Positions 16,565 through 26,648 of a stretch of 58,206 nt of DNA are shown here, piece after piece. The stretch is from the IMG/VR virus record IMGVR_UViG_3300027668_000020, positions 1 to 58,206 of that record; one strand, written 5' to 3'. The position numbers and the translations under genes are program-made. The stretch comes from a virus. How positions within the stretch are numbered: the first letter of the stretch is position 1; each line of letters begins with the position of its first letter. The notes under the pieces were generated by a model, which ran no database searches, was not told the DNA's origin, and was given only the letters and a program-made list of their open reading frames with translations.

Positions 16565-19500
16565 ATGCCTTACTCAGTACGATCTGAAGACGGGTATACT
16601 TTAAACGGTATACCTGACAACCTAGAACCTAATGACCCTCAAGTACTTGCGGAACTAGACAAACTGCGTGCTAAGAATGCTGCCCCACAAAAAGTGGCGA
16701 AGCCTCGCCCTAGTAGAGCGTCGAGTAGAATAGCCGAAGAAAGCTCTGGTATTATAGGTAACATACTAAAAGGTTTCGGTTCTGGTGCGACAGGTATGTT
16801 GGAGTCCGCTGCTTTAGGTGCAGCTACCCTGCTAGAGGAAGAGGCGGAGCTAGAAGCTCGTAGCAAGATAAGAGAAGCATTTGATATAGACATGCTCAAA
16901 GGAGCAGATCAAGACTCTATAGCTTACAAATTAGCTTCGGGTATAGGTTCTATAGCCGCATTAGCCCCCGCCGCATTAGCTGGCCCTGCTGCTTTACCTG
17001 TGGCTGGTGTCGTAGCTGCTGGTGCTGGTGCTGGTGAGGCTAGTGAACGTGCGCGTGCGTACGGTGCTACCGAAGACGAACGTAATATAGCTGCCCTTAA
17101 AGGTACGGCTATCGGCCTCACTGAGCTAGCTCCTTTTGGCAGGCTTGCTAAAGGTTTAAGTAGAGGGGCTAACAAAGCCTTTGACATGCCCAAAATAGAT
17201 GCGGGTGTAGATAAGGTACTTGACCTGCTCGGCCCTAAAGCTGTAACAAGCATTAACTCTCGTATTAGAAACGTAGCTGGCACTGGCCTAGTAGAAGGCG
17301 CACAGGAAGGCGCGGCTGCTATTTTACAAAACCTCACAGAACAAGGCTATAACCCAGAACAAGTACTGGTAGACACTGGCGTTCTAGAAGAAGCCGCTAT
17401 TGGCGGTGGTGCAGGTGCAATACTCCAAGCCCTAGCAGACGTTATAGGTGGTAGAAGGGGCGTAAGGCAAGGAACTGGCATCGAAGGTGACTCCGCCGAA
17501 ACCGCTGGGGTGGAAGAAGCTACTCTCCCCGTCACTGAAGAGACCGATGCAGACGTTATTGCAAAAAGCAATGCCGAAGAAGCAGAAGCAGCTATACAAG
17601 AAACAGAGGCAAAAGTAGTAACAGAAGCAGACTTAGAAGAAGTAACGTCGGAAGAGCCAAGGCTCGGTGCTACTGAAACTGAGACTGAGACTGAAGCTGC
17701 GACTGTCTCTTTTAATATCCTAGAAGAAAAGTCGGCGAATACTGACGTAGATGTAACTCAAGAGGTTACACAGAGAACCTCTCAGGGAGTTAGCCAAGAA
17801 GATGCTATTGCAGAGGTAAACACGTTAGTAGACGCCAAGATAGCGGAGCAAGCAGATGCTGGAGTTCTTGACGAGACAAGAAGTAGAGATAGCGTTCCTG
17901 TTGTTAAAGAAGCACCCCCAGAAACCGAAGTCATTACCACCGAATCTGAAACAGTTGTCGATGGAGGAGTGGACAACACTGAACAAGGCGCTACAGATAC
18001 TGCTAAAGGAGAAAGCGGAAAGCCCTCTACACTAGCGCAGGCTATGAGCACGTTGAATGGCAAGCCTGTGACGTATCAAGCTGGCAGTAGAGACAGCGAA
18101 GCAGAGGTGGCTAGAAAGAGAGGTAAGAAAGAACTAACTGCTTTTGAGAAGGCGGAAGAGTTGAAAGTCTCTCAAGAGTTTAATCGTAGCCAGTCTGGTA
18201 AAGCGCCCATTATGAATAGGGCTAAGAATGTAGGAATAAACTACGACGCTGAAAAACAAAACCTAAGAAAGAACCAAAAAGTTTCTGCTAAAGAAGCTGA
18301 CAAGCTAGTTACAGCCAAAGTAGAAGCCAAAGAAAAAGAAATTGTCGCTAAACAAAACACTATTAATGAAGTACTTGGTGTTTCTGCTATAGAAGCTGTT
18401 CCACAAGATAGCCCTAACTATTCCACTGATGTGGAGACTATCACGCCTAAACTTGTTAAGGAGCTAGGTCTTACAGGTAGAAATAAAGTCTTTGGTGATA
18501 AACTTATATCAGCATACCAAGAGACAGGTTCTCCTGAAATAACGCGGGGAGACTTAGCAGCCGTACTTAGGCAAGCAGATGAGAATACTCAAGTTGTTTT
18601 TGAGAACGCTAAGGATACTATACTCGCTCGTGAAGTTAAGAAACCTGAATCTCAACAACTCGATGAAGTAGCTGTAGAGAAAGAAGCTCGTAAGTCTATC
18701 AACGGTATGTTAAGCCTAGACAACAAAGGTAAGGCGTACGTAAACAAGCACGTAGGCCAGCGTGCAAAACCCAAAGAAAAAGCTCCAGATACAACTCCGA
18801 AGACGGATGACGTGCGTGATAAAGCTATCCTCAAGAAGGCGGGAAAAACTATAGGGTCAGAAAAAGGAGATGCTGCTGGTAAGCCTCTTACCCCCCAACA
18901 AATAACTGAAAGGTCGCAGGAGGTAATTGACACAGAAGGATTAGAACAGTTTGTAGAACCTAACCTCCGCGTAGCCCCAAAAGACGAAACTTCAGATCAG
19001 AAAGTAGAACGACTACGTTTGTTAGCCAAAGAAGATCAAGCATTTGTTGACCAAATAGAAGACAGGTTAGCTGGGGCTACTGCAATTGACTTAGATATCA
19101 CGCTACTGCCTAAAAGCTACATAAACGAGTTAGACGGTGTGGTTACTGGAGACATACAGAAACTTGTTAGGAAAGGTGACCTTCGTGGGGCATTGATGGC
19201 GTTAAGTGGAGCTTCCACAGACTCCCGCGTTAAAAAGATTGCCCGTGTACTAGCTACAGCCGTAGGCGCTGCAAAGGTTAAGACTGCTGACGGCCCTGAT
19301 TCGTTTGTGTCAAAGGATGGCACGCTATACATTGCCGAAGGGCCAGTGTACATACACACGTTACTGCATGAGGCCACTCACTCGGCAGTAAATAAAATAC
19401 TAGACAACAAAGGTAGCCCCGCAACTAGAAAACTAGAGCAGTTGTTCAAAGAAGTAAAACCTCAACTAGACTCCGCTTACGGCGCTAAAAACCTCAAAGA

Positions 19501-22500
19501 GTTTGTCTCTGAGGCCATGAGTAACTCTGCGTTCCAACAGAAACTGGCAGGTATGAACCCTGATGGCTCTCCTATTGGGGCGTTGGAGAGGTTCTTTAGA
19601 ATCATAACTAACTTTGTACGTGTTTTGTTAGGGGCTGACACTAAAACCACTGGCTCTGCATTGGATGCGACTGACCAAGCTATAATCTCCTTATTAGCCA
19701 CATCTCCTGACACCCGTGGAGCAGGTAGTACTTACGCTAACGCTACTCGTGATGGTGTAAAGAAGATAATAAAAGATTTAGGGTTAATACAAAAAGGGTT
19801 CCCAGCCCCCACGCCTAAGTTCAAAAAGCAGTTTGGGGAGGACGGCGCTACGTGGTTAGACAGCGTTGAGTCACTAGTTACTAAGTTCGAAGCGTTGCAG
19901 TTACTAGATACGCAGGCTCTTGGGGACGTAGCGGAAGCACGGGGCTTCGGAAACTTAGGTAACTTACTACACAAATCAATCCAAAGACTGCGTGGGGGCA
20001 TGGACGAATCGGACGTGTACGTAAGAGAGCGAGTGCAGACCGTTGCTCGTTGGGCGCAGAAAAACCCTGAGAAGAACAAAACGTTAGGTCAGTTAATTTA
20101 TAGTAGAGAGTATGGAGCTACCATATACCAAGTAGACCCTACGCTAAAAGAAGATGCAGCAAAGAAAAAGTATGGTTCTGGCTCTGACAACTTTATGACG
20201 TGGAAAGAGCAGCGGAACGACTGGAATGCTCTAGGTAAAGACGGACAAGACACATACGTGTACCTACGAGATACGTACCGACAGCAGTATCAGAGCATGA
20301 AAGCTATTATCACAGGCCGTATGGAAGAGGTGGTAGGTAAGGAAGAGGCGGACAAGCTAACGACTAGTGTATTTGACAAGCTGTTCGACAAGAACACTCT
20401 AGATGTCTACTTCCCACTGGTACGTAATGGCAAGTTTAAACTATCCTACGTACCTAAGAAGACGGGTCAAGTAACCCCTGACCGCGATAACTATGTGGTG
20501 GAGATGTTTGAGAACGCGGCTGACCGTAACAAAGCTAAGAATGAAGCTATAGCTTTGGGTGCTACTGGGGTAGAAACCGTGGACGGAAATATATCTGCGA
20601 GTGATTTCCGTAAGAACGCCCCTGATGGAGGGTTCGTGAACGAAGTGCTTACTATTCTACAAAAGAATGGCGTAAATAGTACCGTACAAGATGACGTTAT
20701 GAACTTGTTTATAGATTCATTGCCTGAAACTGCCCTCGCTAAAAGCCTTAAAGGACGAACAGGTATAGCGGGATACGACAGTGACCCTGTTGCGGCTATG
20801 AGAAGTAAGGCTTTCGATATAGGTCGCCAAGTACAGAGAATAAAGTACGCTGGAAACATACGTGCTATAACGTCTGAGATAGACAAGGTAGCTAGGAAAC
20901 TGGAAGTAAACAACCCCAACAGCGGAACTACTAGTTCTATCGCCAAAGATATGTTGGCGCGAGCAGACTTTGCCGTCAATGGCGCGGGTAATAAGTTTGT
21001 GGAAGGAATAGTTAAAAACATTAACCAAGTGGCCTTTATCTACACTATTGGATTCAATGCTTCGTCCGCTATAGTTAACTTGAGTCAGTTACCTCTTGTG
21101 GTTGGCCCTATGTTAGGTGCTGAGTTTGGACATATTAAAGCAGGTAGGGCCATGAAGGAGGCTACGGCTTTGGTTAAGTCATCTGGTAATACGTTACAGT
21201 CTTACTTTGACATGACTTTGAATAAAGCTACCGGAGAGTATGAGTACACCCTAAAGAAAGGGCTAGACCCCAAGATAGAAGCGGAGTTTAAAGACCTAGA
21301 GGTATTGGTGACTATGGCTTCAGGGCGATCCTACCTAACGCAGTCGTATTTAGCTGACGCATCGGGGTTAGATGAAGGTACACAAACGTTCGAGTTCATT
21401 AAAAAGAAATTTGGTGTGGAAGCATCAGGACGTGTAAATCAGGGTAATGTAGGGGCTAAAATACTAAACAGCGTATCTTCCCTGTCGGCAATTATGTTTA
21501 ATGCTGGAGAGAAGTTTAACCGACAGGTGACTTTGTTATCTGCCTACAAGCTGTCACTAGAAAACGTACAGACCAGAGAAGGTAAGAAAAAGAAAGAGGA
21601 TCAGCTATCGACAACCGATATGCAGAAAGAAGCCTCTGAAGATGCTCTTTATAAGTCTATGGAGTATAACGGTGGTGCGGTACTAGAGACAGGTTCTAGA
21701 GTGTCTCAGCAGGGCTTTGGGCGTGTAGCGTTTATGTACAAGAACTACGGTTTTCGTATGTACACCACTATGTTCAAGACGGGTAAACAAGCCCTAGAAC
21801 TTAGCTTTGCTCCTAAGAAGGGAGAGACTGCGGCACAGAAAGAAGAACGTATACGTCAGAGAAAGATAGCTTGGGGCAAGTTACGTGCTATCCACCTATC
21901 CTCTCTTTTGATAGCGGGTATACAAGGTATGCCTATATACGGCGCGGTAGCTTTGTTTATAGACCTTACTATGCTGGAAGATGACGAGGATGATGCAGAT
22001 ACCGTAATCCGCAAGTACTTTGGTGAAGGTTGGTTCAAAGGGCCAGCAGTAGACGCTCTGGGAGTAGACTTCTCTAAACGTGTTAGGTTGAATAGCCTAT
22101 TGTTTGAGGCGAACAGGTATAGTAGAGACTCATCTCTGGAAGAAAGTATACTTTACCATATCGGTGGCCCCGCATTGAGTACTGGAAAGAGGATGGAGCG
22201 TGCGATTAACGACTTCTCTGAGGGAAATATACAGCGTGGTATAGAGAGCGCCCTTCCCGCAGGACTCACAAACTTGTACAGGAATAGCCCACTAGGCAGG
22301 TTCCAACAGGACGGAGCTATGGAAACTCGACGCGGGGACGTTATATACGATGACTTAAATGCGGGAGACTTCTTTGCTGGTATGGTGGGCTTCCCTCCCA
22401 CAGGCTACACGTTTGCTCAAGAGCAGTCGAACGTAGAGCAGCGTATAAACCGATCTGTAACTAAGGAAAGGTCTAAGTTGCTGAAAGAATACTACGTAGC

Positions 22501-22729
22501 ACGTAGACAGGGTGACTACCCTGAGTCTAGAGAAATAAAGAAGAAAATGCGGGAGTTCGGTAAGAAACATCCAAGCGCACGAATAACGTACGATTCTTTG
22601 AAACGGTCTTACAAAGGACACCTACGTACCACGGCTAAGATGCACAATGGCACTACGCTAAGTCCTATGATGAAGTCGGTGTTAGAGGCGGAACGACGAG
22701 AGTACGATACTTCTAGTTTGTTTGACTAA
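16565..22729 (+). CDS. Giant polyvalent ejection protein (2054 aa) with HEATH metalloprotease motif
   Basis: This 2054-aa protein starts MPYSVRSEDGYTLNGIPDNL after an AAGGAG site. The early part contains a hydrophobic Ala/Gly stretch near residue 130-165 (IAALAPAALAGPAALPVAGV) that could insert into membrane. Residues about 290-480 are acidic Glu/Thr-rich filler. At 935-939 there is HEATH, with a following SEAMSNSAFQQ helix, the layout of a zinc metallopeptidase often found in polyvalent phage proteins. The C-terminal 800 residues are helical (ERVQTVARWAQKNP, then RVSQQGFGRVAFMYKNYGFR). It probably enters the host with the DNA. It is the last rightward gene before the convergent terminator. 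Confidence 0.6.
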   Translation: MPYSVRSEDGYTLNGIPDNLEPNDPQVLAELDKLRAKNAAPQKVAKPRPSRASSRIAEESSGIIGNILKGFGSGATGMLESAALGAATLLEEEAELEARSKIREAFDIDMLKGADQDSIAYKLASGIGSIAALAPAALAGPAALPVAGVVAAGAGAGEASERARAYGATEDERNIAALKGTAIGLTELAPFGRLAKGLSRGANKAFDMPKIDAGVDKVLDLLGPKAVTSINSRIRNVAGTGLVEGAQEGAAAILQNLTEQGYNPEQVLVDTGVLEEAAIGGGAGAILQALADVIGGRRGVRQGTGIEGDSAETAGVEEATLPVTEETDADVIAKSNAEEAEAAIQETEAKVVTEADLEEVTSEEPRLGATETETETEAATVSFNILEEKSANTDVDVTQEVTQRTSQGVSQEDAIAEVNTLVDAKIAEQADAGVLDETRSRDSVPVVKEAPPETEVITTESETVVDGGVDNTEQGATDTAKGESGKPSTLAQAMSTLNGKPVTYQAGSRDSEAEVARKRGKKELTAFEKAEELKVSQEFNRSQSGKAPIMNRAKNVGINYDAEKQNLRKNQKVSAKEADKLVTAKVEAKEKEIVAKQNTINEVLGVSAIEAVPQDSPNYSTDVETITPKLVKELGLTGRNKVFGDKLISAYQETGSPEITRGDLAAVLRQADENTQVVFENAKDTILAREVKKPESQQLDEVAVEKEARKSINGMLSLDNKGKAYVNKHVGQRAKPKEKAPDTTPKTDDVRDKAILKKAGKTIGSEKGDAAGKPLTPQQITERSQEVIDTEGLEQFVEPNLRVAPKDETSDQKVERLRLLAKEDQAFVDQIEDRLAGATAIDLDITLLPKSYINELDGVVTGDIQKLVRKGDLRGALMALSGASTDSRVKKIARVLATAVGAAKVKTADGPDSFVSKDGTLYIAEGPVYIHTLLHEATHSAVNKILDNKGSPATRKLEQLFKEVKPQLDSAYGAKNLKEFVSEAMSNSAFQQKLAGMNPDGSPIGALERFFRIITNFVRVLLGADTKTTGSALDATDQAIISLLATSPDTRGAGSTYANATRDGVKKIIKDLGLIQKGFPAPTPKFKKQFGEDGATWLDSVESLVTKFEALQLLDTQALGDVAEARGFGNLGNLLHKSIQRLRGGMDESDVYVRERVQTVARWAQKNPEKNKTLGQLIYSREYGATIYQVDPTLKEDAAKKKYGSGSDNFMTWKEQRNDWNALGKDGQDTYVYLRDTYRQQYQSMKAIITGRMEEVVGKEEADKLTTSVFDKLFDKNTLDVYFPLVRNGKFKLSYVPKKTGQVTPDRDNYVVEMFENAADRNKAKNEAIALGATGVETVDGNISASDFRKNAPDGGFVNEVLTILQKNGVNSTVQDDVMNLFIDSLPETALAKSLKGRTGIAGYDSDPVAAMRSKAFDIGRQVQRIKYAGNIRAITSEIDKVARKLEVNNPNSGTTSSIAKDMLARADFAVNGAGNKFVEGIVKNINQVAFIYTIGFNASSAIVNLSQLPLVVGPMLGAEFGHIKAGRAMKEATALVKSSGNTLQSYFDMTLNKATGEYEYTLKKGLDPKIEAEFKDLEVLVTMASGRSYLTQSYLADASGLDEGTQTFEFIKKKFGVEASGRVNQGNVGAKILNSVSSLSAIMFNAGEKFNRQVTLLSAYKLSLENVQTREGKKKKEDQLSTTDMQKEASEDALYKSMEYNGGAVLETGSRVSQQGFGRVAFMYKNYGFRMYTTMFKTGKQALELSFAPKKGETAAQKEERIRQRKIAWGKLRAIHLSSLLIAGIQGMPIYGAVALFIDLTMLEDDEDDADTVIRKYFGEGWFKGPAVDALGVDFSKRVRLNSLLFEANRYSRDSSLEESILYHIGGPALSTGKRMERAINDFSEGNIQRGIESALPAGLTNLYRNSPLGRFQQDGAMETRRGDVIYDDLNAGDFFAGMVGFPPTGYTFAQEQSNVEQRINRSVTKERSKLLKEYYVARRQGDYPESREIKKKMREFGKKHPSARITYDSLKRSYKGHLRTTAKMHNGTTLSPMMKSVLEAERREYDTSSLFD

Positions 22730-22764
22730 AAAAACTCCCTGCCGCCTCGGAAACGGACAGGGAG
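22728..22764 (-). terminator. Rho-independent terminator of the leftward operon
   Basis: CTCCCTG at 22735-22741 pairs with CAGGGAG at 22758-22764, extended inward by CCG/CGG. Read leftward, the hairpin is followed by seven T residues (A-run at 22728-22734 on the + strand). It lies just beyond the stop of the last leftward gene (22779). On the + strand no T-run follows the hairpin, so it works mainly on leftward transcripts. Confidence 0.8.
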
Positions 22765-22778
22765 AAAGGGATAAACTG

Positions 22779-22994
22779 CTATAGGGTACGCCAAACACGT
22801 ATCCCTAACATATCATCTTGTATTATAACTCTTATTTCTAACTGCCAACACCTACGTTTAAATATATCTTTGCACTGCGCTATAGCTTTCTGAGTGTTTA
22901 TACAGGGTACAAAGACTGAGGCTCCTACAACCATACTGCCCCAGTCTATAACTACCTTAACTCCATCAGGGTCAAGGTCATCTAGTTTAAGCAT
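22779..22994 (-). CDS. Small conserved-looking protein, unknown
   Basis: This 71-aa protein is the last gene of the leftward block. It overlaps the end of the primase-helicase by 8 bases, which argues for a real coupled gene. It begins MLKLDDLDPDGVKVVIDWGSM and has a central VFVPCINTQKAIAQCKDIF with three cysteines overall. It has no membrane segment. No family was recognised. Confidence 0.55.
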   Translation of the reverse strand: MLKLDDLDPDGVKVVIDWGSMVVGASVFVPCINTQKAIAQCKDIFKRRCWQLEIRVIIQDDMLGIRVWRTL

Positions 22995-25809
22995 CTACGG
23001 GCGTGTCTACAGACGTTTTAGAGCAGTCTACAGCCAATACTCTCGACGGAGGTAGTTGGGTAGATGTACCCTTAGTTAGCCGCATAGTGACTGTCTTAGC
23101 CGCCATATGCGAAATCAAATCCGCCTTAAACGAGCTGTAGTTTATATCCTGCTTACCGCACCATGCTTTCAAGGGCTTGGGGGTTAAGTATAGAATCTTT
23201 ACATCCGTCTCGTATCTACCTACCAAACGTACTCTTGGATCAACTTCGGGTATCACTAACTCGTCTAAGCCGTTATCTTGCGGCTTTCGTAGATCATCGG
23301 TGCTACGTATCTTTAGGATGCTACCCCAGTTCTCGTGCAGGTAGTTGTTTAGCGTCTCTTGCACAGATGAAGTCATATCACTCACGTTCCTTAGATTTTC
23401 TTTTAGCAGTCCTAGTGAGTAGTTCATTAGCGGCTTCGGTAAGTAGGGTAGTAGACCTAGACGATAGGCTATCATAGCGCCAGTAATCGTACAGGCTACA
23501 CCTGCTGACCAGAAACGGTTCTCTGCTTTAAGCCCAGCCTCCTTGTCTATAGCTTTCTGTACCTTTCCCAGTAAAGCCCTGACCGCTTCTAGGTTATCTA
23601 TAACGTACTGTATATAGATAATACCCGCATGACCGTACAACACCTCTGCGTTTTGAGCATGGGCATCAGTAAGGTGTTTAGTCTCCGACTCGTTAAACAA
23701 CTTCGTAGCCTTAGTCTCCATCATCCTCTGGGCTTCTGCTTTCGGCATAGCCTTAGCTAAACTAACTTTCTCGATGATACTAGTGTTACCTGTTGTTACC
23801 GTTAGAAGGCTCCAAGGCTCACCCCTAGCACGTTCTATGTTACCTCCACCAGCCATACGGTTCTTCTGCCTACCTCCAGATAGTTGATAGATCATGTCAG
23901 AAAGTTCGTCTGCTTTGGCGTTAGTCATCTCATCAATGTACAAAGGCAAGTTATGGTACACCTCCCCGCGTAACATCCTAGAGTTTTGAGTGTCGTTCTT
24001 CTCTATCACCAACTCTTTTGGCTTGCCCCACACCGAAGCCGCTACGTACATAGCTGTCGTTTTGCCTAAACCAGACTCTGTACTGTGTACATGAAAGCCC
24101 GAACAAGCTATTGGGGACAGAGCCATAAGAGGAGAGCCGAAACTTGTAGCTACAATGTATTGGTGTAGTTCAAAGCCATCACGGTTATAGAAGCCAACCA
24201 TCTCCTTCCACTCTTCCATAGTGCCGCTTGGCTCAAAGGCATGAAACAAGTCTCTGGTTGGCGTAGATGGAGGGTTAGACTCTATGCGATCTGCAAATAT
24301 TTCTTTATCCCCAAGCACGAAAGACTCAAAGTCATCACCTGTCCAACCGAACTGCCTACGTGCGTGTTGAGTAGCGGTGGTTGCCTGTAACTCGTTAACC
24401 CACCTAGTCGTGTAATTCATAATGTCATCCATTTTAGTAACAGCTACACCGTGTAAAGCCATCTGTTTGCGAAACTCCTCTCTAGAAGTTACAGCGGTTA
24501 GAGGTACAGTAAACTCTCTGACCCCGTCCACAGGCAGATGAAGACGCATAACTATACCCTCACCGGATTCAACGTCCTGTATACGTTTAACTACATACAA
24601 GTCGTTATGGTAGATAAGTTTTTCATCCATATCCCCATCGTCGTTCTTAGTGCGTATGTATACACCACCCGTAGCACCTCGGAAGTAGGGTTTAGGGTAA
24701 GGAGGTATAACGTATGTAGTACTAACACCGGAGTCTTTCTCCATAGAAACTACGTTATCTTCTTCTTCCGCTTCCTTAACACGTTGTCCTAGTACTATAG
24801 GAGAACCTATCTTACCCCAGTGTTTACAGTCTGTGCATACGTCAGGTCTGTTATCGTTGAACGTATCGCACCTGTGAACATGTTTTGTTGTGTCATACTT
24901 ACTATCTGTTTCTGCGGGATCGTAGTCATCGTACCCCCGTGATATTTTATGTGCGCCTTCTCTACCACCATCTACACAGTGTTTTATGATAGACACAGCG
25001 TCAAACCACAAGGGTTCGCTAATCTCGTTAGGGTTCTTGAGTACGTGCGCTATCTGAGCACAGCCATCTCCCCGACTAGTCTTGGCGATAATATCCTTAA
25101 AGTAGTTCTCTTTGTTTTTGTACAGCCCTTGCACCACCGCACTAAACTCTTCTATAGGCGAGGGAGCTGGTATCGGGTCATAACCTAGTAGTTCAGAGAA
25201 ATCATCGAAGTTAACCAAGTCCTGCTCTGTATTACCAAAGTACCCAACTTTAGAGGGGGGATCAGTTTTGTGATTATGCGTAGAAGGTATACGTAGTATC
25301 CTAGCCGCATCTGACGTTACTGCGTGGTCGCATATAAGCCCGTGGGTCTTAGTTAAAGCCTTTAGGCGTACAGCTACAGGGAACCAATCGTCATACGTCA
25401 CAGGTTCAGACAGGTGCCAGTAGACATGTATACCGCGACCTGAGTTAACAAGTATAGGTATGGGCAGACTAAGGGTCTTACAGAACTCTTGTAGCGCGAC
25501 TACCGCCTTTTCCTGAGTAAGGTACCCTTTATCTTCATCGACTTTAGTTTCACCGCAATCGATGTCAAAGAACAACGACTGTAGTTTATGTACGTTAGAA
25601 ACCTTCCGCGAGGTAGGCTCTTTAAATGTTGCTAAGGCAAAGTAACAGTCGTATCCATCTGCATCTAGTTCGTGCGCTTTGTCTATCATCTGGTCTATAG
25701 AAGACACCAACTTCTGATATGGTGCCCCGCCAGCTTTTTTGTTATGCGCCCAAATGCAGTATAAACCGCTATCAGCTAAAGCCCTTTGCAAAAATGATTT
25801 AGTATTCAT
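22987..25809 (-). CDS. Primase-polymerase / helicase fusion (AEP + DUF927-like ATPase)
   Basis: This 940-aa replication protein has an N-terminal archaeo-eukaryotic primase pattern: FFDIDCG at 80-86 supplies the metal-binding aspartates and SGRGIHVYW at 123-131 the nucleotide-binding His. Near 315-335 a zinc-like cluster follows (HRCDTF, then CTDCKHWG). The C-terminal half resembles DUF927-type helicases, with Walker A STESGLGKTT near 575 and Walker B LPLYIDEM near 610. It should unwind the fork and prime DNA synthesis for the polymerase at 31221. No other primase or replicative helicase was recognised. The start at 25809 has only a weak ribosome site. Confidence 0.8.
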   Translation of the reverse strand: MNTKSFLQRALADSGLYCIWAHNKKAGGAPYQKLVSSIDQMIDKAHELDADGYDCYFALATFKEPTSRKVSNVHKLQSLFFDIDCGETKVDEDKGYLTQEKAVVALQEFCKTLSLPIPILVNSGRGIHVYWHLSEPVTYDDWFPVAVRLKALTKTHGLICDHAVTSDAARILRIPSTHNHKTDPPSKVGYFGNTEQDLVNFDDFSELLGYDPIPAPSPIEEFSAVVQGLYKNKENYFKDIIAKTSRGDGCAQIAHVLKNPNEISEPLWFDAVSIIKHCVDGGREGAHKISRGYDDYDPAETDSKYDTTKHVHRCDTFNDNRPDVCTDCKHWGKIGSPIVLGQRVKEAEEEDNVVSMEKDSGVSTTYVIPPYPKPYFRGATGGVYIRTKNDDGDMDEKLIYHNDLYVVKRIQDVESGEGIVMRLHLPVDGVREFTVPLTAVTSREEFRKQMALHGVAVTKMDDIMNYTTRWVNELQATTATQHARRQFGWTGDDFESFVLGDKEIFADRIESNPPSTPTRDLFHAFEPSGTMEEWKEMVGFYNRDGFELHQYIVATSFGSPLMALSPIACSGFHVHSTESGLGKTTAMYVAASVWGKPKELVIEKNDTQNSRMLRGEVYHNLPLYIDEMTNAKADELSDMIYQLSGGRQKNRMAGGGNIERARGEPWSLLTVTTGNTSIIEKVSLAKAMPKAEAQRMMETKATKLFNESETKHLTDAHAQNAEVLYGHAGIIYIQYVIDNLEAVRALLGKVQKAIDKEAGLKAENRFWSAGVACTITGAMIAYRLGLLPYLPKPLMNYSLGLLKENLRNVSDMTSSVQETLNNYLHENWGSILKIRSTDDLRKPQDNGLDELVIPEVDPRVRLVGRYETDVKILYLTPKPLKAWCGKQDINYSSFKADLISHMAAKTVTMRLTKGTSTQLPPSRVLAVDCSKTSVDTPVDA

Positions 25810-25903
25810 ATCCGCATCCGAGAGGTAAGGTAGCAGGGGTGCATATGCACCCTCTTCGGTGTATTAGTTACGCCTAGCTACAGGTTATTAGAGGGGGGAG
25901 GTT

Positions 25904-26647
25904 TTACCCGTCCCAATTATCCACGATAGATGCTAAGTCTTTGTCTTCTTCTTTTGGTGCTACGGACTTCTTCTTAGCTGTTTTCTTAGGTTGCTCTATA
26001 GGAGCTTCTTCCAGTGTATCATCACCGAACAAGTCATCAGATACTACAACAGGTTTTTGGTCAGCATTAACTTGTGCTGAAGCTACGTTAGCGGTAACGG
26101 TTTCAAACGGGTTACCACTATCCATCTCAAATCCATCTGCTACAACACCGAACGGTGAGGCGGCTTCCATAGGTAGGTACTTGATAACCTGTACAGCACG
26201 TAAGCGAACAGATACACCTGCGTCACGCATATTGTAAGGGTAGAAAGTAACAGCTACGTTAGCAGTACTGCCTGTGGTTAGCTTAAAGTCTTCTGGTAAC
26301 TCTTTACTCTTAGCATCGAACTGCTTCGGAGGATTAGTAGCGTCCTTGCCGTAGGAGGCTTTCAGTACAGCTTTACCTACGAAGGTACCACTTTCTTCTT
26401 TTTCAAAGGGAAAATCAATCTTCTCAGGCCATCCTTTCTCTTTGGCTTTAATATAAGCGTCAGACATTTGCCCATACAGAGCCTTGGCCTGATCCTTGCT
26501 CATACGAAACTTAGTCTCGTACTTAGCGCCATCCTCAAATGCATCACAGGGTACGCTCTTACCGTTCTCACCTGCGGAAGCATCATACCGATAAGGCTGG
26601 TTGATACGAGGGTAAAGTATTTCTACGTTTTCAATTATATAACTCAT
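25904..26647 (-). CDS. Single-stranded DNA-binding protein (DUF2815/gp2.5-like)
   Basis: This 247-aa protein begins MSYIIENVEILYPRINQPYRY and has a Lys-rich middle with KAVLKASYGKD and VAVTFYPYNMRDAGVSVRL. This pattern matches the DUF2815-type SSB proteins of phages. The C-terminus is Lys-rich, then acidic (EEDKDLASIVDNWDG), like the acidic tails by which SSBs recruit partners. It coats single strands at the replication fork. It is next to a possible zinc-bearing paralogue with a similar end motif (SPFGVVADGFEM here, SPFAVVEGFEL there). Confidence 0.65.
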   Translation of the reverse strand: MSYIIENVEILYPRINQPYRYDASAGENGKSVPCDAFEDGAKYETKFRMSKDQAKALYGQMSDAYIKAKEKGWPEKIDFPFEKEESGTFVGKAVLKASYGKDATNPPKQFDAKSKELPEDFKLTTGSTANVAVTFYPYNMRDAGVSVRLRAVQVIKYLPMEAASPFGVVADGFEMDSGNPFETVTANVASAQVNADQKPVVVSDDLFGDDTLEEAPIEQPKKTAKKKSVAPKEEDKDLASIVDNWDG

Positions 26648-26648
26648 G

